Part shown: positions 31,086 through 42,396 of the stretch, in pieces | How positions within the stretch are numbered: position 1 is the first letter of the stretch | Layout of the letters: each line of letters begins with the position of its first letter | Assembly: GCF_030056575.1 (NCBI RefSeq) | Contig: NZ_JASHHX010000007.1 | Coordinates: forward strand, 62,001-126,000 | Reading direction: 5' to 3' | DNA: 64,000 nt | From: Rhodoblastus sp. 17X3 | GTDB taxonomy: Bacteria > Pseudomonadota > Alphaproteobacteria > Rhizobiales > Beijerinckiaceae | Position numbers and translations under genes: made by a program | The notes under the pieces: generated by a model | The model's database searches: none | The model's input: only the letters and a program-made list of their open reading frames with translations | What the model was told of the DNA's origin: nothing

Positions 31086-31937
31086 TCAGCGCAGATCCCA
31101 TTGGCAGATTTTGCCGCCATTGCGCCGCGGTTCGAGATCGACGTGAACATGGCTTTCGTGCGCGGCGTCGGCACCCGGACCCAGCACCGTCGAAAAGCGG
31201 GCGCAGGCGGAGTCGCGCAGGCTTTTTGCCGCCGTCAGGTCATTGGACCGGCTCGCCAGCGTGAAGACATGGCCATCGGCGAAGACGATCGTCGTGACGT
31301 CCATGGCGTCGCCGCGCGCATGTTCGGACAGGTGACCGCCCGGCTCCCGGTTGCGCGCGCGGCATTCATAGCCGCCGACGCCGGAGATGCGAGCGACGCG
31401 ACTCTTGCCATCCTCGATGGCGGGGATCACATCCTGCGCGATCCAGCGCGACGCTTCCGCCGCGAGGTCGCAACGCAGGACAGGATGCGGCTCGATATCG
31501 ACGCGGCGCTTGTCGGCGAGGATCACCGCCTCCAGCGAAACCGGCGCCGAAACGCCGCAGCCGTTCTGGTCCGAGATCGGCGCGATCCGTGTCGCGGCGA
31601 CCGTCCCGCCCGCCAGCAGCGCGTCGCAAGCCGCAGGATCTTCCGGCCGCTCATTCAGCGGCGGAGACGCCGCGATTGGCGGCTCAGCCGGCGGAGAACC
31701 GGCCTGCGGCGGCGGCAGGTCTTGCGGACGCGACGGCGGAAACGCCGGAGCCGGAGAAGCCTCGGAAGATGGCGGCTGCAATTCGTCCGGACGGGGCGGC
31801 GGCAAGGGCGTCTCGACCACTGGCGACGGCATGTCGTCCGGACGGGGCGGCGGCGTGGGAATTTCCGCCGTCGCAGAAGCGGCAAGCATCAGCGCGGAGG
31901 CGCCGGTCCAGACGCGTCGTTTGACCCTTGCGCGCAT
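31086..31937 (-). CDS. Secreted extensin-like family protein with proline-rich N-terminal region
   Basis: 283 residues from the ATG at 31937, preceded by GGGAG. A signal peptide (residues 1-24) is followed by about 75 residues of Pro-rich sequence with a PPxRPDDMP/PPPRPDEL/PPSRPQDL repeat. Residues about 100-283 are the extensin-like C domain with conserved Cys residues (ACDAL, GCGVS, LRCD, YECRA, SACAR, ICQW). They also carry the His-rich LSEHARGDAMDV and SHVHVDL segments, reminiscent of metal-dependent D-Ala-D-Ala peptidase folds. A periplasmic cell-wall role is inferred. Confidence 0.88.
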   Translation of the reverse strand: MRARVKRRVWTGASALMLAASATAEIPTPPPRPDDMPSPVVETPLPPPRPDELQPPSSEASPAPAFPPSRPQDLPPPQAGSPPAEPPIAASPPLNERPEDPAACDALLAGGTVAATRIAPISDQNGCGVSAPVSLEAVILADKRRVDIEPHPVLRCDLAAEASRWIAQDVIPAIEDGKSRVARISGVGGYECRARNREPGGHLSEHARGDAMDVTTIVFADGHVFTLASRSNDLTAAKSLRDSACARFSTVLGPGADAAHESHVHVDLEPRRNGGKICQWDLR

Positions 31938-32126
31938 ATTTTCTCCCGTCGAAGCCGAGACCTGCGCTCCGCGCCCCCAACAAAACGATTCCTGCGGCGG
32001 ATCGGTTTCAGACCGCGCATCGAATTGCGCGCTTAGCGAGTCGGACTTGCCGGCATCCGTCAGTATGCCTATAAAATAAGCATTCCGATTCATGATCAGT
32101 TCGATCAGCAAGCCGCCGAGGAAAAT

Positions 32127-33194
32127 ATGGCGCAAGGCAAACGCCAATGGGCGCCGGCGCTCGCGGGCGCTACGGCGCTTGATAGAGCCTTCGCCGGTTT
32201 GGGCGCGCTGCTCGGGATTGGGCTCACGGGCTACATTTCCAGCCGGGCGATTCCAGAAGCCGGCATGATGCCCTTGATCGTCGCGCCGGTGGGCGCCTCG
32301 TCGGTGCTGCTGTTCGCGGTGCCGTCCAGTCCTCTGGCGCAACCCTGGTCGATCGTTGGCGGCAATGTCCTTTCCGGGCTGGTCGGGGTCGCCGTCGGCC
32401 AATCCGTCGGCGATCCGATTTTGGCGACCGGCGTCGCGGTCGGCCTCGCCATCCTGGTGATGTCGCTGACCCGCTGCCTGCATCCGCCCGGCGGCGCCGT
32501 GGCCCTGATGACCGTGATGGCGACGCATCAGAGCCATGGCGCGAACTTTTTCTATGCTTTCAATCCGGTCGGCGCCAACTCGCTCATTCTGGTCGGCCTT
32601 GGCTGGATTTTCCATCGGTTCACCCGACACTCCTATCCGCATGTCGCAGCGGCGCCGTCACGCCGTTTGCACGGGACGCAGGATGAGCCGCCCCAGACGC
32701 GCGGCGGCGTTCGCGCCGAAGATGTCGATGCGGTTCTGGCGGATTTGCACGAAGCCTTCGACATCGACCGCGATGATCTTGAACGACTGGTGCAGCAGGT
32801 GGAATTGCGCGTCTTCCAGCGTGTGACAGGGCCGCTCGCCTGCGGCGATATCATGTCGAAGGATGTGATCAGCATCGACCTCGACGCGACGACCGCAGAG
32901 GCGCGCAAACTCATGCGGGAGCGACGCCTGCGCCGTCTGCCCGTGATCGATCGGTTCGGCGTGCTGGCGGGGATGGTGACGGCGAACGACCTGATCGGCG
33001 ACGACGTCTTTGTCTCCGCCGTCGCCAAGCCGGCGCTGGTCGCCAAGGCGGATCGCCCCGCCTTGAATTTTGTCGCGCAACTGTCTGACGGACGTGCGCA
33101 TGAATTCGTGGTGGTGGACGACGGGCGCCGTGTCATTGGCCTGCTCACCCAGACCGATCTGCTCGTCGCCCTGGCGAGACAGGCGGCCGGGTGA
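32127..33194 (+). CDS. HPP family membrane protein with C-terminal CBS pair
   Basis: 355 residues. The N-terminal 175 residues form an HPP domain of four or more membrane helices, with the signature RCLHPPGGAVAL and MPLIVAPVGASSVLLFAVP. After a linker, residues about 225-350 carry two CBS domains (CGDIMSKDVISIDLDAT and LVGLLTQ-like RRVIGLLTQTDLL). The HPP family includes nitrite transporters of cyanobacteria and plastids. The CBS pair suggests control by an adenosine ligand. The start has GAGGA upstream. Confidence 0.9.
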   Translation: MAQGKRQWAPALAGATALDRAFAGLGALLGIGLTGYISSRAIPEAGMMPLIVAPVGASSVLLFAVPSSPLAQPWSIVGGNVLSGLVGVAVGQSVGDPILATGVAVGLAILVMSLTRCLHPPGGAVALMTVMATHQSHGANFFYAFNPVGANSLILVGLGWIFHRFTRHSYPHVAAAPSRRLHGTQDEPPQTRGGVRAEDVDAVLADLHEAFDIDRDDLERLVQQVELRVFQRVTGPLACGDIMSKDVISIDLDATTAEARKLMRERRLRRLPVIDRFGVLAGMVTANDLIGDDVFVSAVAKPALVAKADRPALNFVAQLSDGRAHEFVVVDDGRRVIGLLTQTDLLVALARQAAG

Positions 33195-33217
33195 CGGCGC
33201 TTCGGGCGAGGCATGAC

Positions 33218-33238
33218 GGGGGCGCTTGTCGCGCCCCC
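33218..33238. terminator. Hairpin between convergent HPP gene and metH
   Basis: Arms GGGGGCGC (33218-33225) and GCGCCCCC (33231-33238) pair perfectly around TTGTC. No long T run follows. It sits 24 bases after the HPP stop codon. Confidence 0.55.
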
Positions 33239-33243
33239 GGCCG

Positions 33244-36963
<3,720 letters not shown>

Positions 36964-37008
36964 CTGTTCATCCTCTTGAATACCGACGCAAGTTTCCCGC
37001 GAGCTTTT

Positions 37009-37031
37009 CCTTCTCCCCTTGTGGGAGAAGG
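37009..37031. repeat. Palindrome in the metF-metH gap
   Basis: CCTTCTCCC (37009-37017) and GGGAGAAGG (37023-37031) form a perfect 9-bp hairpin with a 5-base loop. From memory, palindromes of this composition recur between genes in many alphaproteobacteria. It could stabilise or attenuate the metF-metH message. Confidence 0.5.
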
Positions 37032-37039
37032 AGCCGTAG

Positions 37040-37942
37040 CTAGGTCGCCGCTTCCGCCGGCGCCGCGCGCACGCCGAGCAGATGACAAACCGCATAGACG
37101 AGATCGGCGCGGTTCATCGTATAGAAATGGAACTGCTCGACGCCGCGATCCAGCAGGTCGAACACCTGTTCCGCCGCCACCGCCGCCGCGATCAGGCGCC
37201 GCGTCGGCAAATCATTGTCGAGCCCCTCGAAGCGCTCGCCCAGCCAGTCCGGCACGCTCGCCCCCGCGCGCCTGGCGAAATTCGCCGTTTGCTTGAAATT
37301 TTGCACCGCCGTTACGCCCGGCACGATCGGAATTGTGATCCCGGCCGCGCGCACGCGGTCAAGAAAGCGGAAATAGAGGTCATTGTCGAAGAAGAATTGC
37401 GTGATCGCGCGGGTCGCGCCGGCGTCGATCTTGCGCTTCAGCACGTCGATGTCCTGCTCGAAGCTCGCGCTCTCGGGATGTTTTTCGGGATAGGCCGAGA
37501 CCGAGATTTCGAAATCGCCGATGGCGCGCAGGCCAGCCACGAGATCGGTCGAATGGGCGTAGCCGCCTGCCGTCGGCGCATAGGCGCCGCCAAGCCCGCC
37601 CTGCGGGTCGCCGCGCAAGGCGACAATATGGCGCACGCCGACGTCCCAATAGGCGCGGGCGACCTCGTCGACCTCCTCGCGCGTCGCGCCGACGCAGGTG
37701 AGATGGGCCGCGGGCTTGATATCCGTTTCGCGCAGGATTCGCGCGACGGTGGAATGGGTGCGCTCGCGGGTGGAGCCGCCGGCGCCATAGGTCACGGAGA
37801 TGAACTTCGGCCCCAGCGGGGCGAGGCGCGAGATCGCCTCCCACAGCGCCGTCTCCATTTCCGGCGTCTTGGGCGGGAAGAATTCGAACGACACGTCGAT
37901 CGGCCGGTGATTGCGGCGGCTGAGCCTCTGCTCCTGCATCAT
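37040..37942 (-). CDS. metF: Methylenetetrahydrofolate reductase
   Basis: 300 residues, TIM barrel. It shows [14 protein letters not shown] at the N terminus, the [11 protein letters not shown] segment, [12 protein letters not shown] and ALRGDPQGG, and [14 protein letters not shown]. It uses FAD and NADH to make the methyl-THF that MetH consumes. It lies 7 bases after the ArsR-methyltransferase gene and upstream of metH. Confidence 0.97.
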   Translation of the reverse strand: MMQEQRLSRRNHRPIDVSFEFFPPKTPEMETALWEAISRLAPLGPKFISVTYGAGGSTRERTHSTVARILRETDIKPAAHLTCVGATREEVDEVARAYWDVGVRHIVALRGDPQGGLGGAYAPTAGGYAHSTDLVAGLRAIGDFEISVSAYPEKHPESASFEQDIDVLKRKIDAGATRAITQFFFDNDLYFRFLDRVRAAGITIPIVPGVTAVQNFKQTANFARRAGASVPDWLGERFEGLDNDLPTRRLIAAAVAAEQVFDLLDRGVEQFHFYTMNRADLVYAVCHLLGVRAAPAEAAT

Positions 37943-37949
37943 GAAACTC

Positions 37950-38987
37950 TCAGTGGGCGGCTTGATGAATCGCTTGGCGCGGATCGCGCGCCAGCCAGAG
38001 GGAAACGGTGAGCTTGTCCTCGCCAGCGGAATCGCCCGGCGCGAGGTCGCGATGCGACAGGGGCTCCAGCCCCGCCTGCCGCAAGTGGTCCGCGACCTCT
38101 TCCGCGGAGAAGCCGAGGCGGCGGTGTTGATGTTTTTCGCGCAGCATCTCGCAGTGATGCGGCGCGAAATCGACCACGATCAGCCTTCCGCCCGGCGCCA
38201 GAGCGCGGGCGGCCTCGCGCAGGGCGCGGGCGGGATTGTCGAGATAATGCAAGACCTGATGCACGACGGCGAGATCGACAGATCCCGGCTCCACCGGCAG
38301 CGCGTATATGTCGCCCTGCCGCAATTGCACATTGCGCAGCCCGGCCTGTTCGACGCGCGCCCGCGCCACGCCGAGCATGGCGGCGGAAAGATCGACGCCG
38401 AGCGCGCTCTCGGCCTGTGGCGCAAGCAATTCCAGCATGCGCCCCGCGCCGCAGCCAATGTCCAGCAGCCGCCGCCAGCGCCCCGCGCCGCAGCCAATGT
38501 CCAGCAGCCGCCGCCAGCGCGGCGCGCCGTCCAGAGCGGCGGCGAGAATCGCGGCCTCGACCTCGGCCTCCGGCGCGTGCAGACGCCGGGTCTCGTCCCA
38601 AACCGGCGCGTGTTCGGCGAAATATTTCTGCGCCTGCGCGGCGCGGGCCGCGCGCACTTCGGCGAGGCGCGCGCGATCCGCTGCGAGCACCTTGTCATTG
38701 AGGTCCAGCCGCGCCAGAATCGCCCGCGCCAGCGCGGCGGAGGCGCCCTTTTCCGGCGCAAGGAAGAAGGCCCAGGCGCCCTCGCGGCGTCGCTCGACCA
38801 GACCGGCCTCTAACAGAAGTTTGAGATGCCGCGACACGCGCGGCTGCGATTGGCCCAAAATCGTCACCAATTCGCTGACCGCAAGCTCGGCTTCCGCTAA
38901 AAGCACATAGAGGCGCAGGCGCGATTCCTCGCCTATGGCGGCGAGGCTGGCCAGTGCGTCGTGCAGGGTTGCTGGCTGATCGGTCAT
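37950..38987 (-). CDS. ArsR-type regulator fused to SAM-methyltransferase domain, SahR-like, with internal duplication
   Basis: 345 residues. Residues 10-75 are a winged helix of ArsR type (ESRLRLYVLLAEAELAVSELV, QPRVSRHLKLL). Residues about 120-320 are a class I methyltransferase fold with VVHQVLHYLDNP and the APGGRLIVVDF strand. The SAM-binding motif I occurs twice in tandem (LDIGCGAGR at 161-170 and again at 174-183) because of a 39-bp exact duplication. As first gene before metF and metH, it matches SahR-type regulators that sense S-adenosylhomocysteine. That identity rests on memory of the family and on context. The duplication may alter ligand binding. Confidence 0.88.
   Translation of the reverse strand: MTDQPATLHDALASLAAIGEESRLRLYVLLAEAELAVSELVTILGQSQPRVSRHLKLLLEAGLVERRREGAWAFFLAPEKGASAALARAILARLDLNDKVLAADRARLAEVRAARAAQAQKYFAEHAPVWDETRRLHAPEAEVEAAILAAALDGAPRWRRLLDIGCGAGRWRRLLDIGCGAGRMLELLAPQAESALGVDLSAAMLGVARARVEQAGLRNVQLRQGDIYALPVEPGSVDLAVVHQVLHYLDNPARALREAARALAPGGRLIVVDFAPHHCEMLREKHQHRRLGFSAEEVADHLRQAGLEPLSHRDLAPGDSAGEDKLTVSLWLARDPRQAIHQAAH
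38439..38516. repeat. Perfect 39-bp tandem duplication inside the ArsR-methyltransferase gene
   Basis: Unit 1 spans 38439-38477 and unit 2 spans 38478-38516, with no mismatch; the periodicity extends four more bases. It is in frame and repeats 13 residues, RWRRLLDIGCGAG, which hold the glycine-rich SAM loop. Confidence 0.97.
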
Positions 38988-39003
38988 TTATGGTCCAGAA
39001 GGA

Positions 39004-39021
39004 TATAAACATATCTTTATA
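39004..39021. promoter_or_regulatory. Palindromic operator upstream of the ArsR-methyltransferase regulator
   Basis: TATAAACATATCTTTATA, 18 bases with 16 in symmetric pairing, lies 16 bases before the regulator start and between it and divergent mobA. Its AT-rich twofold symmetry and position suit autoregulation by a dimeric ArsR-type protein of the methionine operon. Confidence 0.6.
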
Positions 39022-39096
39022 CGTCATCCCTGCCCGACGCAATCCTTCATTGCCAAATGACGCGCCCACGTAAAGATTGATCCTGAAACAAAAGTC

Positions 39097-39738
39097 ATGA
39101 CCGAGCCGCACGCCAATCTTCTCGCCCTGATCCTCGCCGGAGGCCTCGGCCGTCGCATGGAGGGGCGCGCCAAGCCGCTGCTGCCGCTGGGCGGCCGCCG
39201 CCTGATCGACCGCGTGGCCGACGCCGCGCGGGCGCAAGGCGGCGCGATCGCGCTCAATCTCCATGATTTGGACGTTGAGACGCAGGCGCCTTTCGCGGAT
39301 TTGAACCTGCCCGTCGCCCCGGACGCCGCGCCCGGACGGCTCGGTCCGCTCGCGGGCGTTCTCGGCGGCCTCGATTTCGCCGCTACTCATGCGCCGGGCG
39401 TTGAATTCCTGCTCACCCTGCCCTGCGACTGCCCGTTCCTGCCGGACGATCTCGCCTCCCGCCTGCTCGAAGCCACGCGAAAAAGAACGCGCTCGGGCCT
39501 TGCCTGCGCGGCCTCCGGCGGGCGCGTCCATCCGGTGATCGCGCTCTGGCCGCTAAGCTTGCGCGACGATTTGCGCCACGCCCTGCTGGAAAAAGACATG
39601 CGCGGCGTGGGCCAGTTCCAGCGCGATTATGATATGACGGTCGTCGAATGGCCGGCGACCGGGCGCGATCCTTTCTTCAACGTGAACACGCTGGAAGACC
39701 TCGCCCAAGCCGAGGAAATGTTGAGGCGAAGCCCTTGA
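39097..39738 (+). CDS. mobA: Molybdenum cofactor guanylyltransferase
   Basis: 213 residues, nucleotidyltransferase fold. The N-terminal LILAGGLGRRMEGRAKPLLPLGG is the GTP and cofactor-binding signature. It is followed by DAAPGRLGPLAGVLGGL, LPCDCPFLPDDL and a C-terminal DPFFNVNTLEDL typical of MobA. It attaches GMP to molybdopterin to give the bis-MGD cofactor used by DMSO-reductase-family enzymes. It overlaps a TusA-like gene, forming a three-gene unit. Confidence 0.94.
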   Translation: MTEPHANLLALILAGGLGRRMEGRAKPLLPLGGRRLIDRVADAARAQGGAIALNLHDLDVETQAPFADLNLPVAPDAAPGRLGPLAGVLGGLDFAATHAPGVEFLLTLPCDCPFLPDDLASRLLEATRKRTRSGLACAASGGRVHPVIALWPLSLRDDLRHALLEKDMRGVGQFQRDYDMTVVEWPATGRDPFFNVNTLEDLAQAEEMLRRSP

Positions 39739-39959
39739 AGACGCTCGACCTGCGCGGATTGAAATGCCCCCTGCCCGTTCTGAAAACGCGCAGGCGCCTC
39801 TCCGCCCTCGCCCCGGGCGAGACGATCGAGGTCGCCTGCACCGACCCCTTGAGCGCGATCGACCTGCCCAATCTGGTGCGCGAGACCGGCGACCTTCTCG
39901 AAAGCCAGGCGCGGGCGGATGGGGCGCTGGTCTTCGTCATCCGGAAGGCTGGCGCATGA
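39735..39959 (+). CDS. TusA/SirA-like sulfur carrier protein
   Basis: 74 residues. The start is taken as the TTG at 39735, which overlaps the mobA stop (TTGA) and has GAGGCG upstream; no in-frame ATG fits. The sequence LDLRGLKCPLPVLKTRRRL carries the CPxP motif with the persulfide-bearing Cys, and the domain continues to its usual length. TusA-like proteins pass sulfur to tRNA thiolation, molybdenum-enzyme maturation or sulfur metabolism. Its place between mobA and a DUF2478 gene favours a role in molybdoenzyme maturation. Confidence 0.9.
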   Translation: MKTLDLRGLKCPLPVLKTRRRLSALAPGETIEVACTDPLSAIDLPNLVRETGDLLESQARADGALVFVIRKAGA

Positions 39960-40459
39960 GCGCGCGCGCCGCGTTGGCGGCCATGATCTACCGCGAGGGC
40001 GAATCGGTGGACCCGCTTTTCGCGGCCCTGCGCGACATCATTTCCGCGCAAGGCTTTCGCGTCGGCGGCCTGCTGCAGGAACCCTGCGGGGACTCGATCT
40101 TCGTGACGGAACTTGGCAGCGGCCGGCGCATCAATCTCACGCAGGATCTCGGCGCCTGCTCGGAAGGCTGCCGGCTCGACACCGGCGCCCTTGTCGAGGC
40201 CGCCGGCCTGCTGGCGCAAAGCCTCGCCTCGCCGCCCGACCTGCTGTTGCTCGCCCGTTTCGGACGCGTCGAAATCGAGGGCGGCGGCCTGATTGCGGAA
40301 ATCGGCGAGGCGGCGAGCCTCGGCGTTCCCACCCTGATCGGCGTCGGCGCCATGCGCGAACCGGGCTGGCGCGCCTTCGCTGGCGATCTTGGCGAAACCC
40401 TGCCCTGCACGCTCGAGGCCGCGCTCGAATGGTGGGCCGCCGTCGCGCCTAAATCCTGA
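39956..40459 (+). CDS. DUF2478 family protein
   Basis: 167 residues from the ATG at 39956, overlapping the tusA-like stop by 4 bases. The sequence (AAMIYREGESVDPLFAALRD, GGLLQEP, INLTQDLGACSEGCRLD and GVPTLIGVG near the C terminus) matches the DUF2478 family. This family is commonly placed with molybdenum transport or cofactor genes and is thought to relate to P-loop nucleotidases. No intact Walker A is visible, so the activity is unknown. Coupling with mobA suggests a role in molybdenum metabolism. Confidence 0.82.
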   Translation: MSARAALAAMIYREGESVDPLFAALRDIISAQGFRVGGLLQEPCGDSIFVTELGSGRRINLTQDLGACSEGCRLDTGALVEAAGLLAQSLASPPDLLLLARFGRVEIEGGGLIAEIGEAASLGVPTLIGVGAMREPGWRAFAGDLGETLPCTLEAALEWWAAVAPKS

Positions 40460-40471
40460 CGCCGGCCGGGC

Positions 40472-41260
40472 TCAGAGCTTGCCACCCGCCGTCTTCTGAT
40501 CGAAGGAATGGGAAAGGGTCGCCGCGATCTGCTCGGCCAGGCAGCGATAGCCGCGATCGTTCATGTGCAGATTGTCCGGCCCGATGAAATCCTCGCGCCC
40601 GGTGGCCTCGCCCAATTGCCGCATCGCCTCGTAGCGGGAAACCAGCGTGACGCCTTCCTCGCGCGCGATCCGCGCGGTGACCTCGCGGATCGCGCCATAA
40701 TTGGGATTGGCCGCGAGCTTGCGCGACCATTGCATGCCAACCAGCAGCACATCGGCTTCGCTGTGTTTCAGGAAGCGCAGCGCCGCGCGCAGCGTCGCCT
40801 CATATTCGCGCGGCGGCACGCCCGAAACCCCGTCATTGGTGCCGACCTGCCAGACCACAAGATCGGGGCCGAGACGCGGAACCTCGCCCCGGATGCGTTC
40901 GACGGTCTGCGCGGCCTTCTCGCCGCCAATGCCGAGATTGACGACCTCGACCGATTCCGACGGCAAGGCGTTTTCAAGCATGTCGCGCAATTGCGAGGGA
41001 TAATTCGCGGCCGGCGAACTGGCCCCCACGCCTTCGGTCGAGGACGAGCCGATGGCGACGATCCGCACGCGGCCCTCCTCGCGGACCGCCTTGGAAAAAT
41101 TCGGAAAGGCGCTGATTTTCGTCGGCAGGCTGGCGGCGCCGCGGCAAACGTCCTCGCTCACGACCTGAAACCGGCGCGCGGAATTCTTGCCCGGAAAGAC
41201 CAGCGGCAGCGCCAATCCCAAGCTCAGCGAAGCAGCAAGTACGACAAACGGCTTGCGCAT
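40472..41260 (-). CDS. Secreted or membrane-anchored SGNH/GDSL hydrolase
   Basis: 262 residues. A hydrophobic N-terminal segment (residues 5-22) is a signal peptide or anchor. The SGNH blocks are visible: VAIGSSSTEGVGAS (block I Ser), NLGIGGEKA (Gly), WQVGTNDG (Asn) and DNLHMNDRGY (catalytic Asp-His). Such enzymes hydrolyse esters, for example lysophospholipid or polysaccharide acetyl esters, often in the periplasm. The substrate cannot be told from sequence. It is convergent with the DUF2478 gene. Confidence 0.9.
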   Translation of the reverse strand: MRKPFVVLAASLSLGLALPLVFPGKNSARRFQVVSEDVCRGAASLPTKISAFPNFSKAVREEGRVRIVAIGSSSTEGVGASSPAANYPSQLRDMLENALPSESVEVVNLGIGGEKAAQTVERIRGEVPRLGPDLVVWQVGTNDGVSGVPPREYEATLRAALRFLKHSEADVLLVGMQWSRKLAANPNYGAIREVTARIAREEGVTLVSRYEAMRQLGEATGREDFIGPDNLHMNDRGYRCLAEQIAATLSHSFDQKTAGGKL

Positions 41261-41352
41261 CCAGAACGTCTCTCCCAGCGGAAGACTTTGCCCACGCTCC
41301 CGCTCGCGGTCAACCGAGCATCCCGACTAAGTCGAAACTGCGTTATTTTCCC

Positions 41353-41384
41353 GGCCGGAAAGCATTTTTCTTCAATTTCCGGCC
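41353..41384. terminator. Hairpin directly after the lysR-type gene
   Basis: Arms GGCCGGAAA (41353-41361) and TTTCCGGCC (41376-41384) pair perfectly with a 14-base loop and abut the regulator's stop codon. No T run follows in the leftward direction, so termination is only probable. Confidence 0.5.
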
Positions 41385-42278
41385 TTAAACGGCGCCAAAT
41401 TTCGCACGCAGCGCGTCCGCAGCCTTTTCGATGAACAGCACGACCTTGCGCGGCGCCCTGCCCGGCGGCCGCACCAGATGGATCGGCGCGGCGGGCGGCT
41501 CGTAATCCTGCAATATGCGGACCAGCCGTCCCTGCGCGACGGCCTCGGCGACCTGATAGGAAAACAGCCTCACGATTCCCAGCCCATCCATAGCGGCGTC
41601 GAGCGCCGCATCCACCGAATTGACTGTCAGGCGCGGACGAAAGCGGATCATCTTGTCCTCTTCCGCCCCGAGGCTCCAATGGCTCGGCGGCGGCGCCGCA
41701 CCCATTGTCGCGATGAAGGCGTGATCCGCCAGACCGGCGGGGTCGCCCGGAACGCCCGCCCGCGCAAGATAATCGGGCGAGGCCACCAATACCCGGCGCA
41801 CGGCCCCGACCCGGATGGCGATCAGCGAGGAATCCGGCAGCTTGCCGATGCGCAGGCCGAGATCGATCCCGTCCTCCACCAGCGACACGATGCGGTCGAG
41901 AAGCATCAGGTTGACGTCGACGCCCGGCTGCTCGCGAAGGAAATCGCGCACGATCGGCATGATATGCAACCGTCCGAACATGACTGGTGCGGTGAGCGTG
42001 AGAACGCCCCGGGGCGCGTCGCCGCCCTGCAGCGCATCGGACATATCGTCATAATCCGCCAGCAGGCGCCGCCCGCGCTCCAGCAGTTTTTCGCCCGCCT
42101 CGGTCAAGGACAAGGCCCGGGTGGTGCGGTTGAACAGGCGCTGCCCGAGGCTTTCCTCCAGCGCCGCCACGGCCCGGCTGACGGCGGCCGGGGAGCGCCC
42201 CGATTTCCGCGCCGCCGCGATGAAGCCGCCGCGTTCCGCGACGGCGACGAAGATCGACAGGGAGTCCAGCCGGTCCAT
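41385..42278 (-). CDS. LysR-family transcriptional regulator
   Basis: 297 residues. The N-terminal winged helix spans residues 1-60 (LDSLSIFVAVAERGGFIAAARKSGRSPAAVSRAVAALEESLG) and is followed by a periplasmic-binding-like effector domain. It is transcribed away from a GST gene and a PNPOx-like gene and probably controls them, as LysR regulators usually act on the divergent neighbour. The effector is unknown. Confidence 0.93.
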   Translation of the reverse strand: MDRLDSLSIFVAVAERGGFIAAARKSGRSPAAVSRAVAALEESLGQRLFNRTTRALSLTEAGEKLLERGRRLLADYDDMSDALQGGDAPRGVLTLTAPVMFGRLHIMPIVRDFLREQPGVDVNLMLLDRIVSLVEDGIDLGLRIGKLPDSSLIAIRVGAVRRVLVASPDYLARAGVPGDPAGLADHAFIATMGAAPPPSHWSLGAEEDKMIRFRPRLTVNSVDAALDAAMDGLGIVRLFSYQVAEAVAQGRLVRILQDYEPPAAPIHLVRPPGRAPRKVVLFIEKAADALRAKFGAV

Positions 42279-42342
42279 ATGATTGTTCCGATTTACGCAA
42301 TAGTCTGATGAGAATTTTGCTTATTAACTCGAAAATTAAAAG

Positions 42343-42355
42343 GACTAATTTGGTC
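42343..42355. promoter_or_regulatory. Possible LysR-type binding site between the regulator and the GST gene
   Basis: GACTAATTTGGTC is an imperfect palindrome in the 118-base divergent gap, about 42 bases before the GST start. Only its symmetry and position support it. Confidence 0.3.
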
Positions 42356-42396
42356 GGATCAGGCCGCAAAGGCCCAAACGATCCAGGGAGAAAGAC

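Noticed and set aside
38988-39096. SAM riboswitch before the metF-metH operon
   Set aside because: The gap to mobA is 109 bases and contains a protein-type palindrome; I could not fold a SAM-I or SAM-II core in it.
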